Shown here: one piece after another, positions 26,524 through 34,395 of the stretch
Layout: each line of letters begins with the position of its first letter
Numbering within the stretch: the stretch's first letter is position 1
Assembly: GCF_000717915.1 (NCBI RefSeq)
Contig: NZ_JOCX01000009.1
Location: forward strand, 1-64,000
Length of the DNA: 64,000 nt
Origin: Streptomyces sp. NRRL S-244
GTDB taxonomy: Bacteria > Actinomycetota > Actinomycetes > Streptomycetales > Streptomycetaceae
Direction: 5' to 3'
The notes under the pieces: generated by a model
Databases searched by the model: none
What the model saw: the letters and a program-made list of their open reading frames with translations, nothing else
What the model was told of the DNA's origin: nothing
Program-made: the position numbers and the translations under genes

Positions 26524-27603
26524 TTGGAAGCCATCCTGCTGGTCGGGGGGCAGGGGACGCGGCTGCGCCCCGTCACGGTCAACACCCCCAAGCCGATGGT
26601 GCGCGCGGCCGGTGTTCCGTTCCTCGCCCACCAGATAGCCAGGGCCGCCGCCGCCGGTGTCACGCACATCGTGATGGCCACCTGCTACCTCGCCGAGGTC
26701 TTCGAGCCGTACTTCGGCGACGGCTCCGCCTTCGGCGTCTCGCTGGAGTACGTCGTCGAGGACGAGCCGCTCGGCACCGGCGGAGCCATCCGCAACGCCG
26801 CGCAGCGGCTGACCGGCGGGCCGGACTCGCCCGTCCTCGTCTTCAACGGCGACATCCTCACGGGCCTCGACATCGCCGGGCTCGTCGACTCCCACCGGGC
26901 GGCCGCCGCCGACGTCTCCCTGCACCTGGTGCGGGTCGAGGACCCGCGCGCGTTCGGCCTGGTCCCCACCGACTCCGAGGGGCGGGTGCTGGCCTTCACC
27001 GAGAAGCCGCAGACCCCCGAGGAGATCATCACGGACCAGATCAACGCCGGCTGCTACGTCTTCCGCCGCAGCGTGATCGACTCCATCCCGGCCGGGCGCC
27101 CCGTCTCCGTCGAACGCGAGACCTTCCCCGGCCTGCTCGCCTCCGGGGCCCTGCTCCACGGCGTCACCGAGAACACGTACTGGCTGGACCTCGGCAAGCC
27201 CGAGTCCTTCGTCCAGGCCTCCGCCGACCTCGTACGCGGAGTCGTCCCCTCCCCGGCCGTCCCGGGCCCGCGCGGCGAGTCCCTGGTGCTCCCGGGCGCC
27301 GAGGTGGCGGCCGGAGCCAAGCTGTCCGGGGGCACCGTCGTGGGCGCCGGAGCCCGTATCGCGGCGGGCGCGGTCGTCGACGGCTCCATCGTGCTCGACG
27401 GCGCGGTCATCGCCGCGGACACCCAGGTGCGCGCCAGCCTGATCGGCGTCGGCGCCTCGGTGGGCACGCGGACCGTCCTGGACGGCGCGGTCGTCGGCGA
27501 CGGGGCCGTCGTCGGCTCGGACAACGAACTGCGCGCGGGCGCGCGGGTGTGGTGCGGGGCCGAACTGCCCTCCGCCGCCGTCCGCTTCTCCTCCGACCGG
27601 TAA
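26524..27603 (+). CDS. Sugar-phosphate nucleotidyltransferase, likely mannose-1-phosphate guanylyltransferase
   Basis: A 359-residue protein. The Rossmann nucleotidyltransferase domain carries the signature LLVGGQGTRLRPVTVNTPKPMV (residues about 5-26), EDEPLGTGGAI, the metal motif FNGDIL and FTEKPQ. The C-terminal 100 residues form a left-handed beta-helix of hexapeptide repeats (GAEVAAGAKLSGGTVVGAG). The fold and region suggest GDP-mannose pyrophosphorylase, using mannose-1-phosphate made by ManB. NTP preference cannot be proven from sequence. The start is TTG 26524 (MEAILLVGG) with GGGGAG eight bases upstream. It ends at a long palindromic terminator. Confidence 0.87.
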   Translation: MEAILLVGGQGTRLRPVTVNTPKPMVRAAGVPFLAHQIARAAAAGVTHIVMATCYLAEVFEPYFGDGSAFGVSLEYVVEDEPLGTGGAIRNAAQRLTGGPDSPVLVFNGDILTGLDIAGLVDSHRAAAADVSLHLVRVEDPRAFGLVPTDSEGRVLAFTEKPQTPEEIITDQINAGCYVFRRSVIDSIPAGRPVSVERETFPGLLASGALLHGVTENTYWLDLGKPESFVQASADLVRGVVPSPAVPGPRGESLVLPGAEVAAGAKLSGGTVVGAGARIAAGAVVDGSIVLDGAVIAADTQVRASLIGVGASVGTRTVLDGAVVGDGAVVGSDNELRAGARVWCGAELPSAAVRFSSDR

Positions 27604-27620
27604 CACCGCCGACGGCATAC

Positions 27621-27668
27621 GACACGACGATGCCGCCGGCCCCGCGGGGCCGGCGGCATCGTCGTGTC
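27621..27668. terminator. 48-base perfect palindrome, bidirectional terminator
   Basis: The 24 bases 27621-27644 are exactly complementary to 27645-27668, forming a very long hairpin with almost no loop. It fills the 68-base gap between two convergent genes, 17 bases after one stop and 3 bases from the other. Confidence 0.9.
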
Positions 27669-27671
27669 CGG

Positions 27672-29036
27672 CTAGTTGGCCGTGACCGTGACCTTCTCGT
27701 CGTTCTGGATCTGCTTGACGAGCTGCTGCACCTTGGCCTTGTCCCAGAGCAGGTTGCCGCCGCGCTCGCCCGCGATCGGCATGTTCATCGACACGCCCTC
27801 GCCGCCGCTGATGCCCTTCATCGCGAAGAACATGTCGGCCAGGTCCCACAGGGACATGTCCTTGTCCACGACCAGCGTGTCCAGGCCCGCACCCAGCACC
27901 GGGTACAGCTTGAACGGGTTGAGGATCGTGCCCGGCGTCGCCGCCTGGTTGGCCAGCGTCGACAGGAACTTCTGCTGGTTCTTCGTACGCGCCAGGTCCG
28001 ACTCGGCGAACGCGTACCGGGTCCGGACGAAGGCCAGCGCCTGGCTGCCATTGAGGGTCTGCTCGCCGGCCTTGAAGTCGGCGCCCGACTTCTCGTCCTT
28101 GAAGCCCTTCTCGATGTTCATGTCGACACCGCCGAGGGCGTCCACGATGTTCGCGAACCCGGCGAAGCCGATCTCCGCGTAGTGGTCGATGCGCAGGCCC
28201 GTGTTGAACTCCACGGTGCGCACCAGCAGTTCCGGGCCGTCGTCCGCGTACGTCGCGTTGAGCTTGGTGTGCTTGCCCGTGCCCGCGAACTTCTTCCCGG
28301 ACTCGGAGCCGACGAAGGAGGGGACCTCCACGTCCGAGTCGCGCGGCAGCGAGACCATCGTGTTCCCGCTGGAGCAGGCCGCCAGGATCATCATCGAGTC
28401 GGTGCGCTTGCCCTCGGCCGAGCCCGTGTGGAGCTGCTTCTTCTGCTCGTCGGACAGGCCCTCGCGGCTGTCCGAGCCCACGACCAGGTACGTCGTGCAG
28501 TCGCCCTCCTTCGGGCGCTCGATGACCTTGGAGAGGTCGACCTCGCGGCGCACCTTGGAGTCGGCCCAGAAGTACGTGCCGATGGTGGTCGCGAGCAGCG
28601 CCGTGACGAGCACGATGGAGCCGATCTTGATCCGCTTGCGCCAGTCCGGGGCGGGTCCGGCCGGCCGCCCCGGCCGCCCGCCGGGACCCCCCGGGCCGCC
28701 GGGGCCGCCGGGACCGGTGGGCGAACCCGGGCCGCCCGGACCCGCCGGGGTGCTCTGCGGCCGCCCGTAGACCTGGCCGGTGTTGTAGCCGCTGTCGTAG
28801 CCGCCGTACGTGTCGTGGCTCGGGGCCTGCTGCGGAGGCACCCCGTACGCGGGCGGCTGCCCGGGCCGGGCCGGCGGCTGCGCCGGTCGCTGCGGTTGCT
28901 GCTGCGGCGGCACCGGCCGCTGCTGCCGGCGCTGGACATGCGGCATACGCCGGGCACCCTCGGGCTGCGCCTGTGCGCTGCCGTGTCCGTACCGGTCGTC
29001 CCCGCTGTCGTTGCGCCCCTCGGGCCACTCACTCAT
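27672..29036 (-). CDS. LCP family (LytR-CpsA-Psr) cell-wall glycopolymer ligase
   Basis: A 454-residue membrane enzyme that transfers lipid-linked glycopolymers to peptidoglycan. The long cytoplasmic N-terminus (about 150 residues) is Gln/Pro- and Gly/Pro-rich. One membrane helix follows (IVLVTALLATTIGTYFWAD). The external LCP domain shows the conserved blocks TYLVVGSDSREGL, RTDSMMILA, MVSLPRDSDVEVP, KLNATYADDGPELLVRTVE and GSQALAFVRTRYAF. There is no C-terminal LytR_C domain. It is one of five LCP genes in this 10-kb region and is divergent from the thioesterase gene. Confidence 0.93.
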   Translation of the reverse strand: MSEWPEGRNDSGDDRYGHGSAQAQPEGARRMPHVQRRQQRPVPPQQQPQRPAQPPARPGQPPAYGVPPQQAPSHDTYGGYDSGYNTGQVYGRPQSTPAGPGGPGSPTGPGGPGGPGGPGGRPGRPAGPAPDWRKRIKIGSIVLVTALLATTIGTYFWADSKVRREVDLSKVIERPKEGDCTTYLVVGSDSREGLSDEQKKQLHTGSAEGKRTDSMMILAACSSGNTMVSLPRDSDVEVPSFVGSESGKKFAGTGKHTKLNATYADDGPELLVRTVEFNTGLRIDHYAEIGFAGFANIVDALGGVDMNIEKGFKDEKSGADFKAGEQTLNGSQALAFVRTRYAFAESDLARTKNQQKFLSTLANQAATPGTILNPFKLYPVLGAGLDTLVVDKDMSLWDLADMFFAMKGISGGEGVSMNMPIAGERGGNLLWDKAKVQQLVKQIQNDEKVTVTAN

Positions 29037-29154
29037 GCCGCCTAGGATGCCTGGCCGGATACGGTGCCCGACAGTCCGGGCGGAGCTTCGTTCCGGTGCT
29101 GTTGCAGAGCTGATGCCTGCATGTCGGGTTTCGCGTCGGCTTTAAGGTAGGCGC

Positions 29155-29706
29155 ATGACAGAGATACCGGGCCGGGCGGCCGGCGAACCCCAGGGCAAGC
29201 CGATCTCGGCCTCGCGGACCACGCTCAGCCACATCATGACGGCCAACGACACCAACCTCCTCGGCACCGTGCACGGCGGCGTGATCATGAAGCTGGTGGA
29301 CGACGCGGCGGGCGCCGTCGCCGGGCGCCACTCCGGCGGCCCCGCCGTCACCGCGTCCATGGACGAGATGGCCTTCCTCGCCCCGGTCCGCGTGGGTGAC
29401 CTGGTCCACGTGAAGGCCCAGTGCAACTGGACCGGCCGCTCCTCCATGGAGATCGGCGTACGGGTCCTGGCGGAGCGGTGGAACGAGTCCACCCCCGCCA
29501 CCCAGGTCGGCAGCGCCTACCTCGTCTTCACCGCCGTGGACGCCGAGGGCAAGCCGCGCACGGTCCCGCCGGTGCTCCCCGAGACCGACCAGGACCGGCG
29601 CCGCAACCAGGAGGCCCAGATCCGGCGCACGCACCGGCTCGCCCGGCGCCGGGCGATCATGGCGCTGCGCGAGGAGCGCGCGGCCCAGGGCTTCGACGAC
29701 GACTGA
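29155..29706 (+). CDS. Acyl-CoA thioesterase, hotdog fold
   Basis: A 183-residue hotdog-fold hydrolase of the YciA/BACH acyl-CoA hydrolase type that releases free CoA from acyl-CoA. The active-site helix motif NLLGTVHGGVIMKLVDDAAG lies near residues 38-57, followed by a strand SMDEMAFLAPVRVGDLVHV. It is cytosolic, with a basic C-terminal tail. There is no ribosome site. TAAGGT (29143-29148) lies six bases before the ATG, so the mRNA is predicted to be leaderless. It sits between two LCP genes. Confidence 0.9.
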   Translation: MTEIPGRAAGEPQGKPISASRTTLSHIMTANDTNLLGTVHGGVIMKLVDDAAGAVAGRHSGGPAVTASMDEMAFLAPVRVGDLVHVKAQCNWTGRSSMEIGVRVLAERWNESTPATQVGSAYLVFTAVDAEGKPRTVPPVLPETDQDRRRNQEAQIRRTHRLARRRAIMALREERAAQGFDDD

Positions 29707-29775
29707 GACCGGTCACCGGCGGCCGGGACCCGTCACCCGGGGCGGGGACGACCCGTCACCGGCGACCGAGACCCC

Positions 29776-31278
29776 TCACTTCCCGCAGATCACCTGGTCG
29801 CCCGTGACCACCCCGTACTGGCCCTGGTTCGGATCCTCGGGCCGGACCGGCACCACCTTCCGGTAGTCCGCCCCGGCGATCACCAGCACCGTCCGCCCCT
29901 GGCCCGCCACCGCCCGCAGCTCGCTGCCGGGCAGCGCGGTGGACACCGTACGGGCCGAGCGGTCCCAGCGCGGGTCGTACGCGACCACCGTGCGCTTGAC
30001 GTCGCGGCTCGCGCCGTTGCCCGGGGCCCGGGTGGTGTCGAAGCCGGTGGCGCGCAGCGCCGCGTCCACGCGCCCGCCGAGCCCGTCGATCCGGGTGCCG
30101 TTCTCCACCTGCACCCGGATCTGCTGCGGCGGCACGTCCACCGGCACCGCCGGCTGCTGCTGCGGCCGGCGCGCAGGCCGGCGCCCCGGCTCTGCGGGGA
30201 CGAGCGGCCGGTCCAGGCGCAGCGCCTCGAAGAGCTTCGCGGCCTTCGGCTCGTCCCACTTCACCGTCGAGCCGATGCCCTTGACGGGGTACGAGGGGTC
30301 CCCGATCGGCACCGACGCGAACTCCGACGACGCCGGGGTGAAATCGCGCAGGGCCTGCCCCAGGGCCAGCATCTGCTCGGAGCCGAAGCCCCGGTCGGCC
30401 CGGACCGAGCCCAGCAGGGTGGAGCTGACCTCCTTGAACTTCACCGGGTTCAGCAGCACCCCGCCGCCGGTGGCCTGCTTGATCAGGGCCGCGACGAACC
30501 GCTGCTGGCGCTGCATCCGGCCGAGGTCGGCGGCTCCGTCCACATGGCGCGAGCGCACGTACTGCAGGGCCTGTCCGCCGCTGAGCCGGTGGCTGCCCGG
30601 CTGCAGGTCCAGCCCGGTGTTCTGGTCGCGCAGGGCCTTGGCGGTGCAGATCTCCACGCCGCCCATCGCGTCGACCGTTTTCATGAAGCTGGTGAAGTCG
30701 ACCTCCAGGTAGTGGTCGATCTTCACCCGGGTCATGCTCTCGACGGTCCGCACGGTCAGCTGAGGCCCGCCCTCCGCGTACGCAGCGTTCAGCTTGACGG
30801 GGTGCGGCCCGTGCTGCTTCCCGCTGGACTCGTCGCGGTGCTCGGGCAGCTCGGCGTAGCTGTCGCGGGGCAGGCTGACCACGCTGGCCCGCTGCCGGTC
30901 GGCGGAGAGGTGCACCAGCATGACGGTGTCGGTGCAGTGACAGGGGGCGCCGCCGAGGCGGTACTCGCGCTTGTCCTCGCGGGTGATCTTGTCCCGTCCG
31001 TCGGTGCCGACCAGCAGGAAGTTCAGTCCGTGTCCGGCCTGGGGCCGGTTCTTCATGTCCTTGAACGGGTCCACCCGCTCGATCCCGGTGTCCAAGCCGG
31101 TCATCACCGCGTGCCCGATCGCCCCGGAGCCCAGTACCGCCACCGCCAGCCCGGCCGCCAGCCGTACCCCCCACCGGGGCCGGTCGTCCCCCCGGCGCCG
31201 GTCCGGAGCACCGCCGCGCCGCGCGCGCTGCGGCCCCGGGGGCCGGGCGGGTCGGGTGGGACGGTGCGGTTGGGGCAC
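29776..31278 (-). CDS. LCP family protein with C-terminal LytR_C domain
   Basis: A 500-residue cell-wall ligase. A short basic cytoplasmic N-terminus and one membrane helix (LAAGLAVAVLGSGAIGHAVM) lead to the external LCP domain (NFLLVGTDGRDKI, SVVSLPRDSYAEL, KLNAAYAEGGPQLTVRTVE, GGQALQYVRSRHV). A proline-rich linker and a LytR_C domain follow (QIRVQVENGTRIDGLGGRVDAAL). GTG 31278 is chosen because GGAGG lies eight bases upstream; GTG 31287 would overlap that site. A CHCTD cysteine pair (GGAPCHCTDTVML) interrupts the usual block between GxDxR and the DT motif. Confidence 0.92.
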   Translation of the reverse strand: MPQPHRPTRPARPPGPQRARRGGAPDRRRGDDRPRWGVRLAAGLAVAVLGSGAIGHAVMTGLDTGIERVDPFKDMKNRPQAGHGLNFLLVGTDGRDKITREDKREYRLGGAPCHCTDTVMLVHLSADRQRASVVSLPRDSYAELPEHRDESSGKQHGPHPVKLNAAYAEGGPQLTVRTVESMTRVKIDHYLEVDFTSFMKTVDAMGGVEICTAKALRDQNTGLDLQPGSHRLSGGQALQYVRSRHVDGAADLGRMQRQQRFVAALIKQATGGGVLLNPVKFKEVSSTLLGSVRADRGFGSEQMLALGQALRDFTPASSEFASVPIGDPSYPVKGIGSTVKWDEPKAAKLFEALRLDRPLVPAEPGRRPARRPQQQPAVPVDVPPQQIRVQVENGTRIDGLGGRVDAALRATGFDTTRAPGNGASRDVKRTVVAYDPRWDRSARTVSTALPGSELRAVAGQGRTVLVIAGADYRKVVPVRPEDPNQGQYGVVTGDQVICGK

Positions 31279-31482
31279 GGGGGACACCTCCGCGGGGGCA
31301 GCAGGGCCGACAGGAACGAACCGGACACACCGGAGTCGGGTACATCAGGGACAGACACATCGGGCAGATCGTCAGAACAGTAGGCCCATACGATCAGCTG
31401 CTGTCCCTACCGATCATGCGGCGCGCACCCGTTTCCCCCGTACGCGGTAACGTGACACCGATACCCGACCTTGAAGGACCAC

Positions 31483-32511
31483 ATGCCCGCCCAGCAGCCC
31501 GCAGTCTCGGTGATCATGCCGGTGCTCAACGAGGAGCGCCATCTGCGTGACTCCGTCCGCCACATCCTCGGACAGGAGTACGCCGGCGAGATGGAGGTGG
31601 TGATCGCACTCGGGCCGTCCAAGGACCGCACCGACGAGATCGCCGCCGAGCTCGTACGCGAGGACCCCCGCGTCGTCACCGTTCCGAACCCCTCCGGCCG
31701 CACCCCGGCCGCTCTCAACGCCGCCATCAAGGCCTCGCGTCACCCGATCGTGGTACGCGTCGACGGCCACGGCATGCTCTCGCCGAACTACATCGCCACC
31801 GCGGTCCGTCTCCTGGAGGAGACCGGTGCGCAGAACGTCGGCGGCATCATGCACGCCGAGGGCGAGAACGCCTGGGAGGACGCCGTCGCCGCGGCGATGA
31901 CCTCCAAGATCGGCGTCGGCAACGCGGCCTTCCACACCGGAGGCAAGGCCGGCCCCGCCGACACCGTCTACCTGGGTGTCTTCCGCCGCGAGGCGCTGGA
32001 GCGGGCGGGCGGCTACAACGAGGAGTTCATCCGCGCCCAGGACTGGGAGCTGAACTTCCGCATCCGCGAGGCCGGCGGGCTCATCTGGTTCTCGCCCGAG
32101 CTGAAGGTCCAGTACCGGCCGCGGCCCTCCGTACGGGCGCTCGCCAAGCAGTACAAGGACTACGGCCGCTGGCGTCACGTGGTGGCCCGCTACCACTCGG
32201 GCTCGATCAACCTGCGCTACCTCGCCTCGCCGACCGCCCTGTGCGCCATCGCCGCCGGTGTCGTGGTCGGCGCGGCCGTCAGCCCGTGGGGGTTCCTGGT
32301 CCCGGCCGGCTACCTCGCGGCGATCACCGTGGGCTCGGTCCCGGCCGGCAAGGGGCTCTCCCTCAAGGCGCGGGCGCAGATCCCGGTGGCCATGGCCACC
32401 ATGCACATGTCCTGGGGCTTCGGCTTCCTGACCAGCCCGCGCTCGCTCGCGGACAAGGTCATCGCGAGCCGCCGCCCGGCGGTGCGCCGGGACCTGGCCA
32501 GCGAGGTCTGA
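31483..32511 (+). CDS. Membrane glycosyltransferase family 2
   Basis: A 342-residue enzyme. The GT-A domain starts AVSVIMPVLNEERHLRDSV, with the region VVRVDGHGMLSPNYI in the DXD position, FRREALERAGGYNEEF and AQDWELNFRIREAGG. Two or so C-terminal hydrophobic segments (ALCAIAAGVVVGAAVSPWGF onward) anchor it to the membrane. This architecture resembles ExoA-type exopolysaccharide glycosyltransferases. ATG 31483 follows GAAGGA. It is divergent from an LCP gene and ends at a strong bidirectional terminator, in a neighbourhood devoted to envelope polymers. Confidence 0.9.
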   Translation: MPAQQPAVSVIMPVLNEERHLRDSVRHILGQEYAGEMEVVIALGPSKDRTDEIAAELVREDPRVVTVPNPSGRTPAALNAAIKASRHPIVVRVDGHGMLSPNYIATAVRLLEETGAQNVGGIMHAEGENAWEDAVAAAMTSKIGVGNAAFHTGGKAGPADTVYLGVFRREALERAGGYNEEFIRAQDWELNFRIREAGGLIWFSPELKVQYRPRPSVRALAKQYKDYGRWRHVVARYHSGSINLRYLASPTALCAIAAGVVVGAAVSPWGFLVPAGYLAAITVGSVPAGKGLSLKARAQIPVAMATMHMSWGFGFLTSPRSLADKVIASRRPAVRRDLASEV

Positions 32512-32533
32512 GCAGGCCGCGTACGTACATGTG

Positions 32534-32569
32534 AAGGGGCCCGGTGGCGACAGCGCCACCGGGCCCCTT
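32534..32569. terminator. Bidirectional terminator between glycosyltransferase and LCP genes
   Basis: A perfect 16-bp stem AAGGGGCCCGGTGGCG (32534-32549) pairs with 32554-32569 around the tetraloop ACAG. It ends in TT on the plus strand. It lies 22 and 15 bases from the two convergent stops. Confidence 0.88.
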
Positions 32570-32584
32570 CGTTGCGTACGGGTC

Positions 32585-34258
32585 CTACCAGGTGAAGCCC
32601 GGCTGGATCGCCATGCACTCCTTGTCGTCGTCGCCGTTGAGCGGACGGGCGGAGTCCGGGGCCTTGGTCGGGGCGGGCGGCGGCGGGGTCGGCGCGTTGC
32701 CGGTCCGCCAGTCCTTGCCGACGAACAGCACGATCCCGGTGACGTCCTCGGTCTTCTCCACGGCGCTCGCCGGCAGGCCGAGCGCGGTGGCCACGGCCGC
32801 CGCGTCACCCGCCTGGTCGGGGCTGGAGAAGCGGATCACGGTGGTGTCCTCCGCCCCGGTCTGCGTGGTGGACAGGGCCTTGGTGAAGCCCTTGCCGACC
32901 AAGATCGCGGCGACGTCGTCGGCCCGGCCCTTGACCCGGGTCTGGGCGCCGTCCTTGCCTCCGGTCGCATTGCGCACGCTGACCGCGATCTTCGCCGGGG
33001 GCGCGGCCGGATCGGCGGCCGGCTGGGACGGGACCGCGGTCGAGGGGGAGGCGGCGGGCTGGGACGCGGCGGCGTCCGGGTTCGGGGTCCCGGAGCCCTT
33101 GCCGTCGAGGGCGATGTCCTCGCGGACCATCCGGAACAGGGCCTCGGCCTCGACCGGCTTGGGCTCGACCCGGCCCTCCTCGCGGGTGCTGTAGACCCAC
33201 GGCATGGTGGTCATCGTGATCCGCCCGGTGGGGACCTTCTTGAGCTCCGTGCTGAGGTCGTACAGCTTGTCGATCTTGTTCAGGCCGGGGTCCACGACCA
33301 TGGCCTTGATGGCCGCCTGCGCCAGGCTGTTCAGCTTCATCGGGTTGCTGAGCTTGGCGTTCTTGCGGAACTCGCGGGCCATCGAGTTCATGTACATGTG
33401 CTGGGCGTGGGTGCGGCCGAGGTCGGTGCCGTCCTCGAAGCCGTAGCGGGTGCGCAGCCACTGGAGGGCCTGCTCGCCCTGGATGGTGTTCGTCCCGGCG
33501 GGCAGCTTCAGGCCGGAGCCCTTGCCGTCGCGGGTGCGCGACTCCACGTTCTGCTGGACGCAGACCGGGACGCCGCCGATGGCGTCCGCCATCGTCACCA
33601 CGCCCTTGAAGTCGATCATCATGAAGTGGTCGATCGGGATGTGCGTGAGCTCCGTCCAGGCGGCGACGGTGCAGCCCGGCCCGCCCCGGCCGAGGGACTC
33701 GTTGGTCTGCACGAGGCCCCGGCTGGCCGGGTGGACCTTGCCGCCCGGGCCCGGCTCGGTGCACTTCGGCATCATCAGCATCGTGTCGCGCGGCATGGAC
33801 ACGACCGACATGTTGCTGCGGTCGGCCGACAGGTGCAGCAGCATCTGCACGTCCGCGAGGGGCGGGCCGTCGAAGGTGTCCCTGGCCCCGCCGAGGGCCT
33901 GGTTGGCCGCGTCGTCACGGGCGTCGGAGCCGATGAGGAGGATGTTCAGCGGGGTCTGACCGAAGGCGTTGGGCTTGGAGCCGCCCAGCTTGTTCTCGCC
34001 GAGGTTCAGGACGTCCGTCTTGATGCTGCCGTTGAGGTGGCGGTAGTAGAGGTAGCCGCCCGCCGCCGTCGCGAGTATGAGGAGCGCCAGTACGGAGGAC
34101 ACCCAGCGCAGCACCCGCCGCCGGCCGCGCCGCTGGGGGGCGCCGCCGCCGGCGCCGCCTCTCGGTCGGGGGACGGTGCCGGACGCGCCGGATCCGCCGC
34201 CGGATATCTCACCGGACTGGGCGGGCGCCCCCTCCCCTCGCACGCTGCTGTGCCTCAC
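32585..34258 (-). CDS. LCP family protein with LytR_C domain
   Basis: A 557-residue ligase. The N-terminal cytoplasmic 50 residues are Gly/Arg-rich, followed by a membrane helix (VLALLILATAAGGYLYYR). The LCP core shows NILLIGSDARDDA, MSVVSMPRDTMLMMP, TELTHIPIDHFMMIDF, GEQALQWLRTRYGFEDGTDLGR. An Ala/Pro/Ser linker and a LytR_C domain (KIAVSVRNATGGKDG...) end the protein. The GTG start follows GAGGGG. The next LCP gene upstream is in the same orientation, 137 bases away. Confidence 0.93.
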   Translation of the reverse strand: MRHSSVRGEGAPAQSGEISGGGSGASGTVPRPRGGAGGGAPQRRGRRRVLRWVSSVLALLILATAAGGYLYYRHLNGSIKTDVLNLGENKLGGSKPNAFGQTPLNILLIGSDARDDAANQALGGARDTFDGPPLADVQMLLHLSADRSNMSVVSMPRDTMLMMPKCTEPGPGGKVHPASRGLVQTNESLGRGGPGCTVAAWTELTHIPIDHFMMIDFKGVVTMADAIGGVPVCVQQNVESRTRDGKGSGLKLPAGTNTIQGEQALQWLRTRYGFEDGTDLGRTHAQHMYMNSMAREFRKNAKLSNPMKLNSLAQAAIKAMVVDPGLNKIDKLYDLSTELKKVPTGRITMTTMPWVYSTREEGRVEPKPVEAEALFRMVREDIALDGKGSGTPNPDAAASQPAASPSTAVPSQPAADPAAPPAKIAVSVRNATGGKDGAQTRVKGRADDVAAILVGKGFTKALSTTQTGAEDTTVIRFSSPDQAGDAAAVATALGLPASAVEKTEDVTGIVLFVGKDWRTGNAPTPPPPAPTKAPDSARPLNGDDDKECMAIQPGFTW

Positions 34259-34395
34259 GCGTCCCCCTCAAGATTCACTTCGTGTCGTGGTGTGCCGGTG
34301 CAGTTCCACCGGCACGGGCCGGCCTGCTTGCCTTGCTCGGTCGTGCTCGGCTTGCCTGCCTTGCGGCCTTGCTGTGATGCGGCGCCCCGGCCGGC

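Noticed and set aside
26476..29028. Very long minus-strand open frame (about 850 codons) spanning the nucleotidyltransferase and first LCP gene.
   Set aside because: It is the shadow of high-GC coding sequence: arginine/glycine-rich with no domain, antisense to a clear nucleotidyltransferase and out of frame with the LCP gene.
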